Shown here: positions 24,161 through 35,175 of the stretch, piece by piece
Layout: the number at the start of each line of letters is the position of its first letter
How positions within the stretch are numbered: the first letter of the stretch is position 1
Assembly: GCA_003254925.1 (NCBI GenBank)
Contig: QANZ01039306.1
Location: 59,028-123,027, forward strand
Source: Chamaecrista fasciculata
Taxonomy: Eukaryota > Streptophyta > Magnoliopsida > Fabales > Fabaceae
DNA: 64,000 nucleotides
Direction of reading: 5' to 3'
The notes under the pieces: generated by a model
Database searches by the model: none
The model's input: the letters and a program-made list of their open reading frames with translations, nothing else
What the model was told of the DNA's origin: nothing
Translations under genes and position numbers: made by a program

Positions 24161-25183
24161 GGTAAAATGCACTTTGGTATCTTGTGGTTAGGATCAAATC
24201 CACTTTGGTATCCTGAAAGACAAAATTTGACACTTTGGTACCTGAGGTTTGCGTCGTTAGCACTTTGGTACCCTGTGGTTCTTTTCCGTCAAGATTTAAC
24301 AAAAAATGCTGACGTGGCTTAATCTTAGCCGTCGATTTTTACTATATCTTATCTGTTAGTTTCTATTGCTGCTTAAAGCCTTAAACCATATTTCACTCTT
24401 CAACAAAATTTCTTTTATGCGTTTAGGTCCTCTCCCTTTAGTAAAACGAATCAAAACACAACAAACTAAAAGAATTGATGGAGTGAAACTAAATATTAAT
24501 TATTTATTTTGTAAATTAATTCATGAGAATATTCTTCAAATTATTCAAGTTTACTTTCACAATTACATTTAAGTAGTTATATCTGAATATGGGTAGGACT
24601 AAATTGCATTTATTTTCTAGATTTAGGACTGATATGTAATTATCTCCTTTTTCTATTTTCCAAAATTACAATTTGACCCCAAATTTTTTTTGTAATTTTT
24701 ATTTTAGTCCTCAAATATCATGATCTATGAACTTTTTTTATAAATTTTGAAACTATTTGGGGGCATTCTATAATTTTTGCAAAAATTTTGTAAAGTTTAT
24801 TTTCTCACCATCGAACCACATAGCTTTAGGACTAAATTGCATTTTATTTTCAAGATTAAGGACTAATATGTAATTTTATTCTTTTTTAATATTTTTCATA
24901 ATTATATTTTGACCCCAAAATTTTATTATAATTTTTATTTTAGTCCTCAAATATTATGATCTAGGGATGTTTTTGAAAATTTTGAAACTATTTGGAGGCA
25001 TTTTGTAATTTTTGCAAAAGTGCTAACAATTTTCCGTTAAATATTGACGGAAAATAACCACATGCTACCAAAGTGCTAACGGCGTAAACCTCAGGGTACT
25101 AAAGTGTAAAATTTTGTCTTTCAGAGTACTAAAGTAGATTTGGTAGTTGGTACTAACCACAAGGTACCGAAGTACATTTTACC
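24161..25183. mobile_element. Foldback element, about 1 kb
   Basis: The left end GGTAAAATGCACTTTGGTAT and reversed right end GGTAAAATGTACTTCGGTAC continue as inverted repeats for about 140 bp (CACTTTGGTACC, GGTTTGCGTCGTTAGCA). Inside, 24593-24790 and 24829-25022 are a degenerate tandem duplication (AGGACTAAATTGCAT...TTTTTGCAAAA). No convincing target duplication and no coding capacity. Style is similar to the Mutator-like elements of this window. Confidence 0.65.
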
Positions 25184-25221
25184 ATAGATTTAATTTTAAT
25201 TATTATTCTTTTTTTTTTTTT

Positions 25222-25222
25222 N
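25222..25222. other. Ambiguous base (N)
   Basis: A single N follows a run of 15 T, most likely an unresolved homopolymer in the assembly. Confidence 0.95.
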
Positions 25223-25860
25223 TGTTTTACAGTATATCTTCTTTTTGGACAATTTTCTCAGTTATCTCATCATGAATTATCTTGATCTGATTACTATAGA
25301 TTAAGTCACACTTGGTTCATCATTAATATTTAATAATACTATTATTACAAAGAAAATATTTATCAAATTTTAAGATGACAGTATATATATATATATATCC
25401 ATTTGAATACTTGCTAAAGAAAAAAAATAAAGTTATATGATTATAGCATAGCTTCAAAGGAAAGCATACATAACTAAAATTAAAATAAAAATCTTCCTTT
25501 CCCCCACCAGTCTACCCACAACTACAGCCAAAAGCAGTAGCCGCACTGGATAGGATATATAATTATATATATATAGTATAGATATTATGTCCTCTTGGTA
25601 GCTACACATTCAAGTAGTTTTGAAGCAAGCACAAGTACACAAAAGCCGAATTATACTTGTTTTGACGACAATGAAAACCAAATTATATTGAAGTTTGCAA
25701 TACAAATTCACCAAACGCACCTTAATTAATTAATTACCTTTCCTTCAAAGTTAAGCACTCTCCCTACACTCAAAACTCATAATAATGCTCCCATCACTCT
25801 CATCATCATATATTCCTCCCAACACATCATATATCATTATTACTACTAATTAAATCAACA

Positions 25861-26163
25861 ATGTCAAACAAAATAAATAAAACCACAAACCACACCCATA
25901 TATCAACATATGCTTCATATCTCCTCCTTCTAGTTCTTCCATATTCCCACCACCTCCAAAATGCTTCATCACCACCAAATTCTTCTTCTTCTTCTTCTTC
26001 TTCTTCCTCTCATATTAGTATTCTTGTTGCTTCCCTCTTTTGCATACTCATCATCCCATTGCACCACTCAAACCCCCACAAAGAGTTTCCAAAAATGCAT
26101 GAGCCTCCCAACCCAACAAGCCTCCATTGCATGGACCTTCCACCCCCACAACTCCACCCTTGA
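25861..26163 (+). other. Overlapping upstream ORF of the DOMON-b561 gene
   Basis: ATG at 25861 opens a 100-codon frame that overlaps the main start at 25961 in another frame. It would matter only if transcription starts upstream of it, for example from the TATATATATATA at about 25566-25578. The peptide resembles nothing I know, and its later part is a frame-shifted reading of the main gene. Confidence 0.25.
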
Positions 26164-27220
26164 CCTCCTCTTCTCCGGCTCCTTCATCTCTCCCTCCGGC
26201 TGGGTCGCCTTTGGCATCAACCCTAGCTCCCCGGAGATGACCGGCACCCGCGCCTTGATCGCCTTCCCGGACCCTAACTCCGGCCAACTCCTCCTCCTCC
26301 CTTACATCCTTGACCCTTCCGTCAAGCTCCAAAAATCCCCCCTTCTCTCCCGTCCTCTCGACAACATCCACCTCCTCTCCTCCTCTGCCGCCATGTACGG
26401 TGGCAAACTCGCCACCATCCACTATGGCGCCTCCGTCCAAATCTTCGCAACCCTAAAACTCAAACCAAACCAAACCAAACTACACCTGGTCTGGAATCAC
26501 GGACTTTATGTCCAAGGTTACTCCCCAACCATCCACCCAACCACCCCAAACGACTTGTCGTCTATTACAACATTTGACGTCCTCTCCTCGAGCACACAGC
26601 AAGATAACAACAACCACAATGTCCTAACAACCTTACGTGTCATACACGCAACACTAAACGCCGTGTCGTGGGGTTTGTTACTCCCAATAGGAGCCGTAAC
26701 GGCACGGTACCTAAGACACGTGGAATCAGTGGGTCCCACGTGGTTCTACGTTCACGCGGGAATTCAACTCGTGGCATTCACAATGGGAACGTTAGGATTT
26801 GCTATTGGACTATGTATGGGGAAATTATCCCCTGGGGTCGAGTACAGTCTACACAAGAAGTTAGGAGTTGTCGTTTTTAGTTTGGGGGCGATGCAAACGG
26901 TGGCGTTGGTGTGTAGACCCAAAACGACGAACAAGATGAGGAAGTATTGGAAGTCGTATCATCATTTTGTGGGGTATGCTTGTGTGATAGTGGGGTTTGT
27001 GAATGTGTTTGAAGGATTTGAAGTGATGGGAGAAAGTAGGTCGTATGGGAAATTGGTGTATTGTTTGGGATTAGGGACAATGGTAGGAGTGTGTATAGCT
27101 TTGGAAGTGAATGGGTGGGTGGTGTTTTGTAGGAAAGCTAAAGAAGACAAAATGAGGAGAGAGGGACTTATTGGATTTGGAGCCTCCGAGAAAGGGAATA
27201 GTGGCATCCATACTAGTTAG
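25961..27220 (+). CDS. DOMON and cytochrome b561 domain protein
   Basis: A single exon encodes 419 residues. A very hydrophobic leader (about 7-29, encoded partly by a CTT repeat) acts as signal peptide. The DOMON domain follows (about 45-205), with PEMTGTRALIAF (Met93) and HLVWNHG (His180) as likely heme b ligands by analogy with AIR12. The cytochrome b561 part (about 220-390) has several membrane helices and the expected heme histidines: His229 in RVIHATLNAVSWG, His265 in YVHAGIQ, His298 in LHKKLG, and His334 or His335 in YHHFVGYA. Such proteins sit in the plasma membrane and pass electrons across it, probably from cytosolic ascorbate to apoplastic acceptors. The first half is C-rich, unlike the flanks, which is common for intronless members. 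Exact acceptor and tissue are unknown. Confidence 0.93.
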   Translation: MLHHHQILLLLLLLLPLILVFLLLPSFAYSSSHCTTQTPTKSFQKCMSLPTQQASIAWTFHPHNSTLDLLFSGSFISPSGWVAFGINPSSPEMTGTRALIAFPDPNSGQLLLLPYILDPSVKLQKSPLLSRPLDNIHLLSSSAAMYGGKLATIHYGASVQIFATLKLKPNQTKLHLVWNHGLYVQGYSPTIHPTTPNDLSSITTFDVLSSSTQQDNNNHNVLTTLRVIHATLNAVSWGLLLPIGAVTARYLRHVESVGPTWFYVHAGIQLVAFTMGTLGFAIGLCMGKLSPGVEYSLHKKLGVVVFSLGAMQTVALVCRPKTTNKMRKYWKSYHHFVGYACVIVGFVNVFEGFEVMGESRSYGKLVYCLGLGTMVGVCIALEVNGWVVFCRKAKEDKMRREGLIGFGASEKGNSGIHTS

Positions 27221-27306
27221 TTAATCCTATTTTGGTCCTATGCTCTATTTACTTTTTCTCAATTTAGTCCATCCGTTGCAATCTATATTTGTTATCAATT
27301 ATTATT

Positions 27307-27650
27307 GGTCAAAGTGTAAATTTAGTCCTATATCCATCTTTTGCTCACTTCCCAATTTGATCTCATTTATTTTGTTGTTGTAGATTTAGTCTCATCTTTA
27401 AGTCAATTGCAAAATTGGTCTTATATCTTTAGGTCAAGTTTAGAAGTGGTTCTATATCTTTACAAAAAGATCAACTAATGGTTGATCTTTTTGCAAAGAT
27501 ATAGGATTAATTCTGCAACCTAACTAAAAGATATGAGACGAAATTGGAATATTTTTTCAAAGATACACGACCAAAAGTGCAACAAAAAAAAAATACAGTA
27601 CTAAATTGAGAATTGAACAAAAGATGTGGGACTAAATTTGCAATTTGGAC
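27307..27650. mobile_element. Mutator-like MITE just after the DOMON-b561 stop
   Basis: The ends are GGTCAAAGTGTAAATTTAGT and, reversed, GTCCAAATTGCAAATTTAGT; the centre is the palindrome AAAAAGATCAAC...GTTGATCTTTTT (27464-27492). ATTATTATT flanks both sides (27298-27306 and 27651-27659), a 9-bp target duplication. At 86 bp past the stop codon it may be part of the 3'UTR and could form a long hairpin there. Confidence 0.75.
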
Positions 27651-27990
27651 ATTATTATTTTAGTTTCTCCCTCTATCTAGTGTTTTTTTTTCCTTAAATG
27701 GATTATATAATACCTTAATTGAAGATATAATAATATTATTAGTTTGATAAAAATGATATCTTAATTGTCATATACAATTTTTTTTGTTATTATGAAAGTT
27801 AGTTATTGTAAGTGATTTTATAATCTTTTGAGATTTTACATGTTTTCTTACAAATTTGTTTTAATTTATTAATATAGAAATAAAATTTCTTTTTTGTTTT
27901 AGTAAAAATATTATATTATTAACTGAGGATGATATAAATGTTTCAATTCACCATAATATCTCATAGAGTTAAACATACAGGATAGAGGGA

Positions 27991-28196
27991 TTGATATTGA
28001 TAATAAAATATTTACTTATGAGAAGCTAAATTGAGAAAACACTAATGTGTGTGGGTAGGGTGTTCAAAACCGAACCAAACCGATTGAGAATAAAATATAC
28101 AGGATAGAGAAGCTAATGTGTGTGGGTAGGGGTTGATATTGATAATAAAATATTTACTTATGAGAAGCTAAATTGAGAAAACACTAATGTGTGTGG
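27991..28196. repeat. Exact 64-bp direct repeat
   Basis: The run starting TTGATATTGATAATAAAATA occurs at 27991-28054 and at 28133-28196 without a difference. The 78 nt between include AAACCGAACCAAACCG. A very recent local duplication. No coding function. Confidence 0.7.
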
Positions 28197-28499
28197 CCGT
28201 GTGGGACCAAAATAAGATTTTTGTCATCTCATCTCCATTATTGTAATTTGTGTCCATTTCTTTTTTCTATTTTACTGCATACATACGCAACCGTATAAAT
28301 TACGCCTCGTACGTTATACGTACGTGGTTTTTGCTTTTTTCTTCTTCTATTTTTTTTTTCAGTGGGATGAAAAGATGTTGAGTAGCGAGTACATTGATAA
28401 TTTGAGTAAACATGTGGAGCCCATTCCTCCCATGCTCGGTTTCTTCCTAAATGTGCTGAAAACAATTAGAATTTGAAGTGTACGTGGAAACAGTGTTGT

Positions 28500-29097
28500 A
28501 GTGTTGTCAACTCCAATTCGATAGAGACTTGAACAAGTATTCAGTTCACGATCTGATTGGTTCAATCGGTTGAACTATTGGTCGGACCGAACGACTCAAT
28601 AAATGATTATTTTTAATATATTAAATATAAATACTATATTTTTTTGTTTGTGGTTTAAGAGATGCATTTAATTTATTATTAAATATATTTCTTCTTCTAA
28701 ATAATATAATTTTTCTCTCCACTACTAAAGATTATAGATTAAATGCATTTTTGCAAGCAAGTGAATGGACTTAATGTATCTTAAACAAGATCTAATAAGT
28801 CATAAATTCATAATAAAATTCAACATTTCGACCCTCAAATTTCAAGTTCAACACAAAATAGAAGAAAAGGACCAAATACGAAAATGAATAGAGAGCATAA
28901 GCAGAAATTTTTTTTTTGAGATTTTTAAAAAAAAAAATAGTTGAACCACCGGTTCGGTCCAGCGGTTCGAACTGGGCTCGCCGGTTCAATCCGGTCCAAC
29001 TGACAGTTTGGTTTTTTTGGTCGAACCCACTCGCTTCACATTCAGTTGGCGGTCAGACCGGTTGGACTGTCCGGTCCGGTTCAGTTCTGACAACACT
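28500..29097. mobile_element. TIR element with CCGGTT-rich interior
   Basis: Perfect 10-bp termini AGTGTTGTCA (28500-28509) and TGACAACACT (29088-29097) bound a 598-bp piece with GGTTCAATCGGTTGAAC and GACCGGTTGGACTG motifs near both ends. No target duplication is clear and no transposase is present. Non-autonomous DNA transposon, superfamily not assigned. Confidence 0.6.
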
Positions 29098-29295
29098 GCG
29101 TGAAAAATGATAGAAATGGATTTATTTAGATGTTGATGTCTTGTGAACTTTCGATTTAAAATCAAGAAAAAAATTTTATTATTTAATCATTGAATTTATT
29201 ATATTAAGATAACAAATTAATCCTTAAATGTTTGAAACGCACAATTTGATCCTTGTCATGATTTATTTCTTTAATTTAAACAAATTTTGTATTTT

Positions 29296-29345
29296 GTATT
29301 TTTAAAATTTGTGAGGGTGAGCCTAGCGGTATTTTTAAAATTTGT
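29296..29345. repeat. Micro-insertion with 17-bp repeats, resembles SINE 5' end
   Basis: GTATTTTTAAAATTTGT at 29296-29312 and 29329-29345 is exact. The 16-nt insert GAGGGTGAGCCTAGCG resembles the first bases of the Au SINE at 21379 (GAGGGTGAACCTTGGCG). Unlike the others it has no poly(A). Confidence 0.6.
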
Positions 29346-29483
29346 ATTTTTTAATTTCTGAAAATAATTAAATTGCTGAAGATTGTAATCCTTTAAAGAA
29401 TCATATATATTGAGCATTTTCATTGATTTGATATAAATTCATGATCAAAAATTAAATTTTCTCTAAAATCAATTAACTCTTCC

Positions 29484-29533
29484 ATACATTACATTTCTTT
29501 TTTTTTTTGGACCTGATTCTACATGTTACATTT
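29484..29533. repeat. Micro-insertion, imperfect repeats
   Basis: ATACATTACATTT and TACATGTTACATTT flank a 23-nt insert that reads, on the minus strand, GAATCAGGTCC plus 11 A and G. The repeats differ by a 2-nt indel, so this case is weaker. Confidence 0.4.
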
Positions 29534-29650
29534 GCCGAGCTTTATTTCACTTGGATTTTAATTCTTTCACAACCAATAATTCATGAATATAAATTCTGCA
29601 CCAAAACTTGCCGAGACTAGCTTCATTTTCTTAAAAATGTTTTAGAAAAT

Positions 29651-29692
29651 ACTTAAATCATTTATTACCAAAAAAAAACACTTAATCATTTA
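29651..29692. repeat. Micro-insertion with 13-bp direct repeats
   Basis: ACTTAAATCATTTA (29651-29664) and ACTTAATCATTTA (29680-29692) flank TTACC plus nine A and C. One-base length difference between the repeats. Confidence 0.5.
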
Positions 29693-29956
29693 GAAATGAA
29701 GAGTACTGTTAGTAAAATTCTGAGTACAAATCTTCACTTTATGGAAAAAAAATGCTACCTTTTGTATACACTGAATTCTTTTAAATCGGTATATATAAGT
29801 ACCAACGAAAAGAATTAAATGGCAGAATAGCATTGTGAAGAAAATATGGAACTCAAAAAAATACATAATAAAATATAATAAATAATAAATAAAAGAGAAT
29901 TGTAGGATCTAGAAAGGAAGTATATTTAACATGGAACTTGAGAATTAATTATTTCC

Positions 29957-30788
29957 TCAAAGTTCAAAGATATGAGTGGACCTGGGTCCAAGAGTAGCTA
30001 TCTCTCTAATGATTTGCCCTTTATCTGCTTGAAATTGCTCGTCCTCTGCTTGAAATAGGAAAATATTACAAAATTATTGAATTATATCTCAAAACTTCAT
30101 CCAAAATACTTTAACTTGTCCACCAAAAAAAAAAAACACTTTAGCTTTTCAGTTTTCATAACAGTATTTTTTAGCTTTTGGCTGAAGCAATCAGAAAATA
30201 ATCAAAATCTCATTGTATCAAAGGTATTTTGAGTGTAAAAGAAAACCTCTACCTTTCTCAATATATGCCAGTAACCGCAGAAGCTTGGCTTTGTTGGTAA
30301 CAAGTATGCTGACAATCTCACGAGGCTTGTTTTGATTTGCAACAAATAACTGTCAATACCAAAACATTTTCAAAAATTTCAGACCAAGAAACAGCACTCA
30401 TTTTAAAGGACACGTAAAATTTGTGTTCAGGTGTCGTCTCTGTTTCATTCATACAATACCTTGAACACATGGAAGGTTTCGAGCTGAATTGACTTGTTTG
30501 AGTCCTGCATTTTTTTTAAAAAAAAAATAAAGATAAAAGAATGCAGGATTTGACTGATACATAGTAGAGAATGTAGGGCAGAGAGGCTTACCCTAAGAAG
30601 ATCCATGAGAATCCTCAAGTTATCCAACGAGCTTACGTATCGAACCATAACAGCAGAATTCTTGCGATCCAATAACACATCTCCCAACAACTGCAATATA
30701 TTTTATGACTAAGACTATGATTCCACATGGTATGGTTTTTAAAGCAGACAATACTCAATATGTTAAGTTCTTACAGAAAATGTGGGTG

Positions 30789-30820
<32 letters not shown>

Positions 30821-33800
30821 AAGCATGGACACTTCATTTTGAGGGCATGTCGCCATGTCAGACATGTGTCAGTGTGCGACACCCGTACGACACCGACACG
30901 ACACATATTCATAAATTTTAAAATATAAATCAATTTTTTGTGACTTTAGCATGACATATAAGAGAAAATAATAATACATATGACATATATTATGATTAAA
31001 ACTTGTAATTTTAAATTTTTTTCATTAAAAATTATGAATATTTAATTATTTATATATATAAATATATGACGTGTCGTGTCGCGTAATTTTGAGAGTTTAG
31101 CGTGTCGCTGTGTCCGTGTCCGTATCGTGTGCCGTGTCCGTGTCAGTGTCCATGCTTCCTACTATATAGCTCATATAGCTAATCTAATGAGAACTGTAGA
31201 TCTAAATTAAAAAAGAAAAAGCACTTGGGTAGCTCAATTAACAAGAGAAGAAATTAAATAATATTTATCTTTAATTAATTGTTTGGATTTGATTCTTTCA
31301 AAAGCACTAAAAAGTATATTCAAAAATGAACAAAGACAAATTTTTGCAAAGTTAATTATAAAAATATGTCGCCCCAAATTTACTTTTAGCCTTCTCATAA
31401 ATTTTATAAATTTTTATTTCAAGTTCATGAAAGAAACAAAATCAATTTGTAGAGGTAGTTTAAGCACTAAGATAAAATAAACAAATCAAAATGGTTGATA
31501 TGGGTTCACTGCTGATAAACCCATCCAAGGAAGTAAAGAATGTATAATAGACAGTCCATATCATTTCAATACTACTTTGGCGTGAATGAACATATGAAAT
31601 AAATTTAGAGACATTAGAAGAAATTGATGGTGCCAGTGAAAACTAAAACTACGATGTACATTGAAAATTTTCAAGAAGCAAGTATTTAAAGTAAAAGGTA
31701 AACCTTAATGTACAGCAGGGCAGTTATATTATCAAGAAAATATCATGTATACCTTGATGGCTTGTCGTCTAGTGATATAGTTCTTAGATTCCAGTAACTG
31801 AGAATTATATTCTTGGAAAAACTGACAGTAGAGATAGGGGAAAAAAGGAAAAAAAAAAAAAACTTCAGGTCAACCATTAGAATATATACAAAAATCTAAA
31901 AGTTAAACTCAACGTCAGTAAGATAAAATCAATATGGCAAAGCACACTTGCATAAACACACACAAACACAGGAACTTGATTTTAATTGTACTTACCCAGT
32001 CAAAATTTTGGGTAAGAAATTCAGCCACTGTAGATTTATGCCTAGTCAATAGTTCCTGTATATATCAGGGGAAAAGGTCGGCTATTGTGCTGATAAAATT
32101 AATATAAAAAATAAATATAATAATATAAAAGACTAAAAATGAAGAGAAATTTGGAATAGTTTGCTAGATCTCTCTGCAGGTTCAACTCTCTCTGTCATTT
32201 GTACTAAAGCAAATAAACAAAAACTAACCAATAGCTGAAGGGCTATGAGATGTATGATAAAATTCTCTGCCATTTCTACATACTCTAATGGACAAAGTTG
32301 ATACATTTCAACACAAAAATATAAAGTCCTCTATTTTATTTTTTTAAAGTCCTCTATTGGTAACAGTATTAAGTTGTCTGAATCTAGCTAAAAGAAATTG
32401 ATTTTATATATAAACAACTAGAACTTATAAATAATAGAAACAATCTTGAACCTTTCCTGTGGGTAAAAGAATAAGAAATCAGCAACACGAAATTAAAAGA
32501 AAAAAAGACATGAAAAGGTATGTGAATAAAAGTTAGAAAAGTTGATAGTGAGGGATGCTCAACTTTGAAGGTTGCAACAGCATCTGATGCTATTTCAAAA
32601 TTTGGTGATTGAATGTAACTGAAAAACTTCTTCATGTGCTCTGATTCCAAGACATACCTAAATCATTAGTTGAGCTTGTCAGAATTGGAAAATAAACAAG
32701 TAAAGAAGCAACTCGTCAGAATACAGAGATAAGTCATTTCAACCATGAAATGAGCAATCAGATTGCAGAACTGCTGTTTTAATAAACTAAAACAACATGA
32801 GAAAAATTATCAGGTGCTCCTGGAATAAGAGAATACCAGCACCAGGCCACTAAAAATAGGCCAAGCATCCAAATTGAATTGATGGGAAACTAAATTTTAC
32901 TCCCTTGAATTAGACCTAATTACAAGACGGGTTAATATATAATACTCCTCCGAACTTTGGACTAAAATAAAAACATTAAATGCCAATTAATTTTTTTTTT
33001 CAAATTAGATAAGAACTTTCTAAGATTTGAAGTTTCGGGAGTATTTTGTTACATTCTAAAATTTATACATCAATTTTGTAATTAGGCATGAGTTGCAGGG
33101 GACAAAATGTAGTTTGTCCTCAAGTTAATTATTTTTGTCTTTGTTAGTGTCTTCCGTCTGTAACCAAGTCTCAACGACAGAAGAATTGAAAGCTTGATTG
33201 AGGTTGAATAATATATATAGAAGATGACTGAAGTGCCACATAAAGACAAATTCACACACTTGACTTGATTTTGATGTGGTGTCATGGATTAACAAAAATC
33301 TTATTCCATGAATACCATCTTGTGACCCTCGTGTAAAACAGACATCTCCCAACATTAAATGAGTTCTCAAAGAGGAAAAGTCTAAGAGGAAAAGTCATAA
33401 TAGATTAAATGAGTTCTCAAAAAATCTTTTCCTTTTTCCTTCTTTCCCCATTTTGGTGAGTAATGACGGATTTTAATCTTTTCACCTACATTCTTTTTGA
33501 ACTATTTACAAGATTGGGAAATGGATAAAGTTTAGTACTACATGGAATCTTAAAAGCAAAAAACAGATAGAGAAGGGTGGGCCAGTAGATTTGGGTCCCA
33601 CTCCCCATGTCTATCTCTCTTACAGCATCACTTAAAGCAATTCAGAGAATCTAGTTGGATTCAGTGGAAAAAACAGATCAGTCAAGTAGCTCACCTTGCT
33701 ACACTCTGATGGCGTATGCACTCTCTTGTAACGGCACCATAAGTCAAAGCAATCTCACTGTCTTCATAACTAAGATAACCAACTTTCCTTTAGCCTCTCA

Positions 33801-34705
33801 ACAATACTTTGCATATAATCAATTATTTCAAATCGATAGTGTGCATCACATAAAGTAAAGGCTTACCCAGGTATCAGAATATCCATAATATCGATATTCC
33901 TTTCCAGATACTGCGAAGCAACTAGTTGGGAATTAACACGCTGCCTTTGCAAATTCGCAATCACATGAGTAGAATTTATACGAGCCTGCACAGGGAATGA
34001 CCAGATATATATATGACTTCTCATGAAAATAAGCAGATTACCATGATTTTGATTATGAATTTTTGAACAAAACACCTCAGGCTCAAAGTTATTCTAGTAC
34101 TTTGGATTAGGGGCTATATAATATATATAATCAGGCAGGTGGTGATTACACTAATATATAGTGTGTGTTTTTTTCTGATTTTTAACAATGCTCCCAAGTT
34201 CTTTACAACTTACAAGACGTTTAGCAAATTACTATTTCACATTCTGTAGTAACCTGTATGCTATGATAAAGGACATGTTTCAGGCTTCATTACCCCCAAT
34301 TCCAGTTTTGGAAGAGCGACCACAAGCAGGCGGAAAGTATCCTCTCTAAAAAACTCCTGAGTTAGCTGAACACATGCATCAGGATTTGGCTCCGATTCAC
34401 CATTTCCGAATAGCACTGTTCTAATCTCCAATATACTCTTGCTTAGATCCGATAGCTGCAAAATATAATGAATCCCCATTTTAGTTTCTTCAAAATGAAT
34501 GAATCCCCATATAATTAAATCAAATGACGAAAACAAAAGATCGTAATCAAGCTAAAATAGAAATCGATATCGAAATTCGAATTACCTTCTCTGCACGCTT
34601 AGTTTCACGGGCCTCTGTGTTGCTCTCGACAAAAATGAGAAGCTCGCGTGCATGCCTTACGAGTTCCGCTGGGGTCTTAGGCTTGGGCTTGAAAAGGCCT
34701 TTCAT
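29957..34705 (-). CDS. MO25/CAB39-like scaffold protein
   Basis: Eleven exons on the minus strand: 34586-34705, 34294-34455, 33867-33985, 33695-33769, 32564-32657, 31996-32055, 31753-31821, 30592-30690, 30460-30504, 30253-30349 and 29957-30045, in total 1,029 nt for 342 residues, the usual MO25 length. It opens [16 protein letters not shown] and carries the family blocks [83 protein letters not shown] and [13 protein letters not shown]25 is a curved helical-repeat scaffold that activates STE20/GCK-type kinases, and in fungi and plants acts with NDR-type kinases in growth and division. Sequence is closest in feel to the At2g03410 and At5g47540 type. All junctions are GT-AG and phases fit, so it is probably active. 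Confidence 0.93.
30108..30147. repeat. Micro-insertion with 10-bp direct repeats
   Basis: ACTTTAACTT (30108-30117) and ACTTTAGCTT (30138-30147) flank GTCCACC plus 12 A and C. It sits in the last intron of the MO25-like gene. Confidence 0.45.
30788..30814. repeat. (TA)n microsatellite
   Basis: An uninterrupted TATATA run in intron 7 of the MO25-like gene, directly beside the family C element. Likely length-polymorphic. Confidence 0.8.
30821..31157. repeat. GTGTCC-type TIR element, family C, copy 2
   Basis: Perfect 12-bp inverted ends AAGCATGGACAC and GTGTCCATGCTT. The interior has GTGTCCGTGTCCG repeats, CCCGTACGACACCGACACG and a TATATATAAATATATG block, shared with 10886-11197. It lies in intron 7 of the MO25-like gene. 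Non-coding. Confidence 0.65.
32322..32358. repeat. Micro-insertion with 14-bp direct repeats
   Basis: TAAAGTCCTCTATT at 32322-32335 and 32345-32358 is exact and flanks only nine bases, TTATTTTTT. It lies in intron 5 of the MO25-like gene. No CC end, so class membership is uncertain. Confidence 0.5.
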
Positions 34706-34768
34706 GGCGATTGGCGACTTTGAATTAATTTTGAGAATATATCGAATTTGTCTTCTTCTTCTTCTTCA

Positions 34769-34814
34769 CCCTCACCCTCACCCTCACCCCCTACCCTAAC
34801 CCTTACCCTCACCC
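34769..34814 (-). promoter_or_regulatory. G-tract array upstream of MO25 start, G-quadruplex candidate
   Basis: On the minus strand eight runs of three to five G are spaced by 2-4 bases: GGGTGAGGGTAAGGGTTAGG and so on to GGGTGAGGGTGAAG. It ends 64 nt before the start codon and is therefore probably within the 5'UTR. It contains one telomere-like GGGTTAGGG unit. Eight closely spaced G3 tracts are more than the four needed for a quadruplex; effects on translation are inferred. Confidence 0.55.
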
Positions 34815-35175
34815 GCACCACCTGAGGCGGCCTCAGGCAGGTTGAATTTGGATTCTAGGGATTGCAGATAGGGTTTTGGAGGGGAAAAAGAGAATCGGTC
34901 GAGGGTGATCGAGGAAGAAGAAGACGACGACGAAATAGGATTGATCATGGAAAACGGTTATTTCTGGAAGAATGTTCGTTAGGAGATTGCCGTCTTCTCT
35001 GGAATCGCCAAGTGGAATCTGGACCTCCATATGTTCCAATTATGAATTATGAATTATACAATCAATCAATATACACATGTAGCTTCTTCTTCTCTCATAA
35101 TAGTCTCATTATAGGAGACGGATCATCATCATATTCATGCTCTATGTAGTATGTATTATTAGGTATTGTATTCTC

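Noticed and set aside
26051-27207. Frames on both strands within the DOMON-b561 gene
   Set aside because: Shadows of the C-rich coding sequence, without domain similarity.
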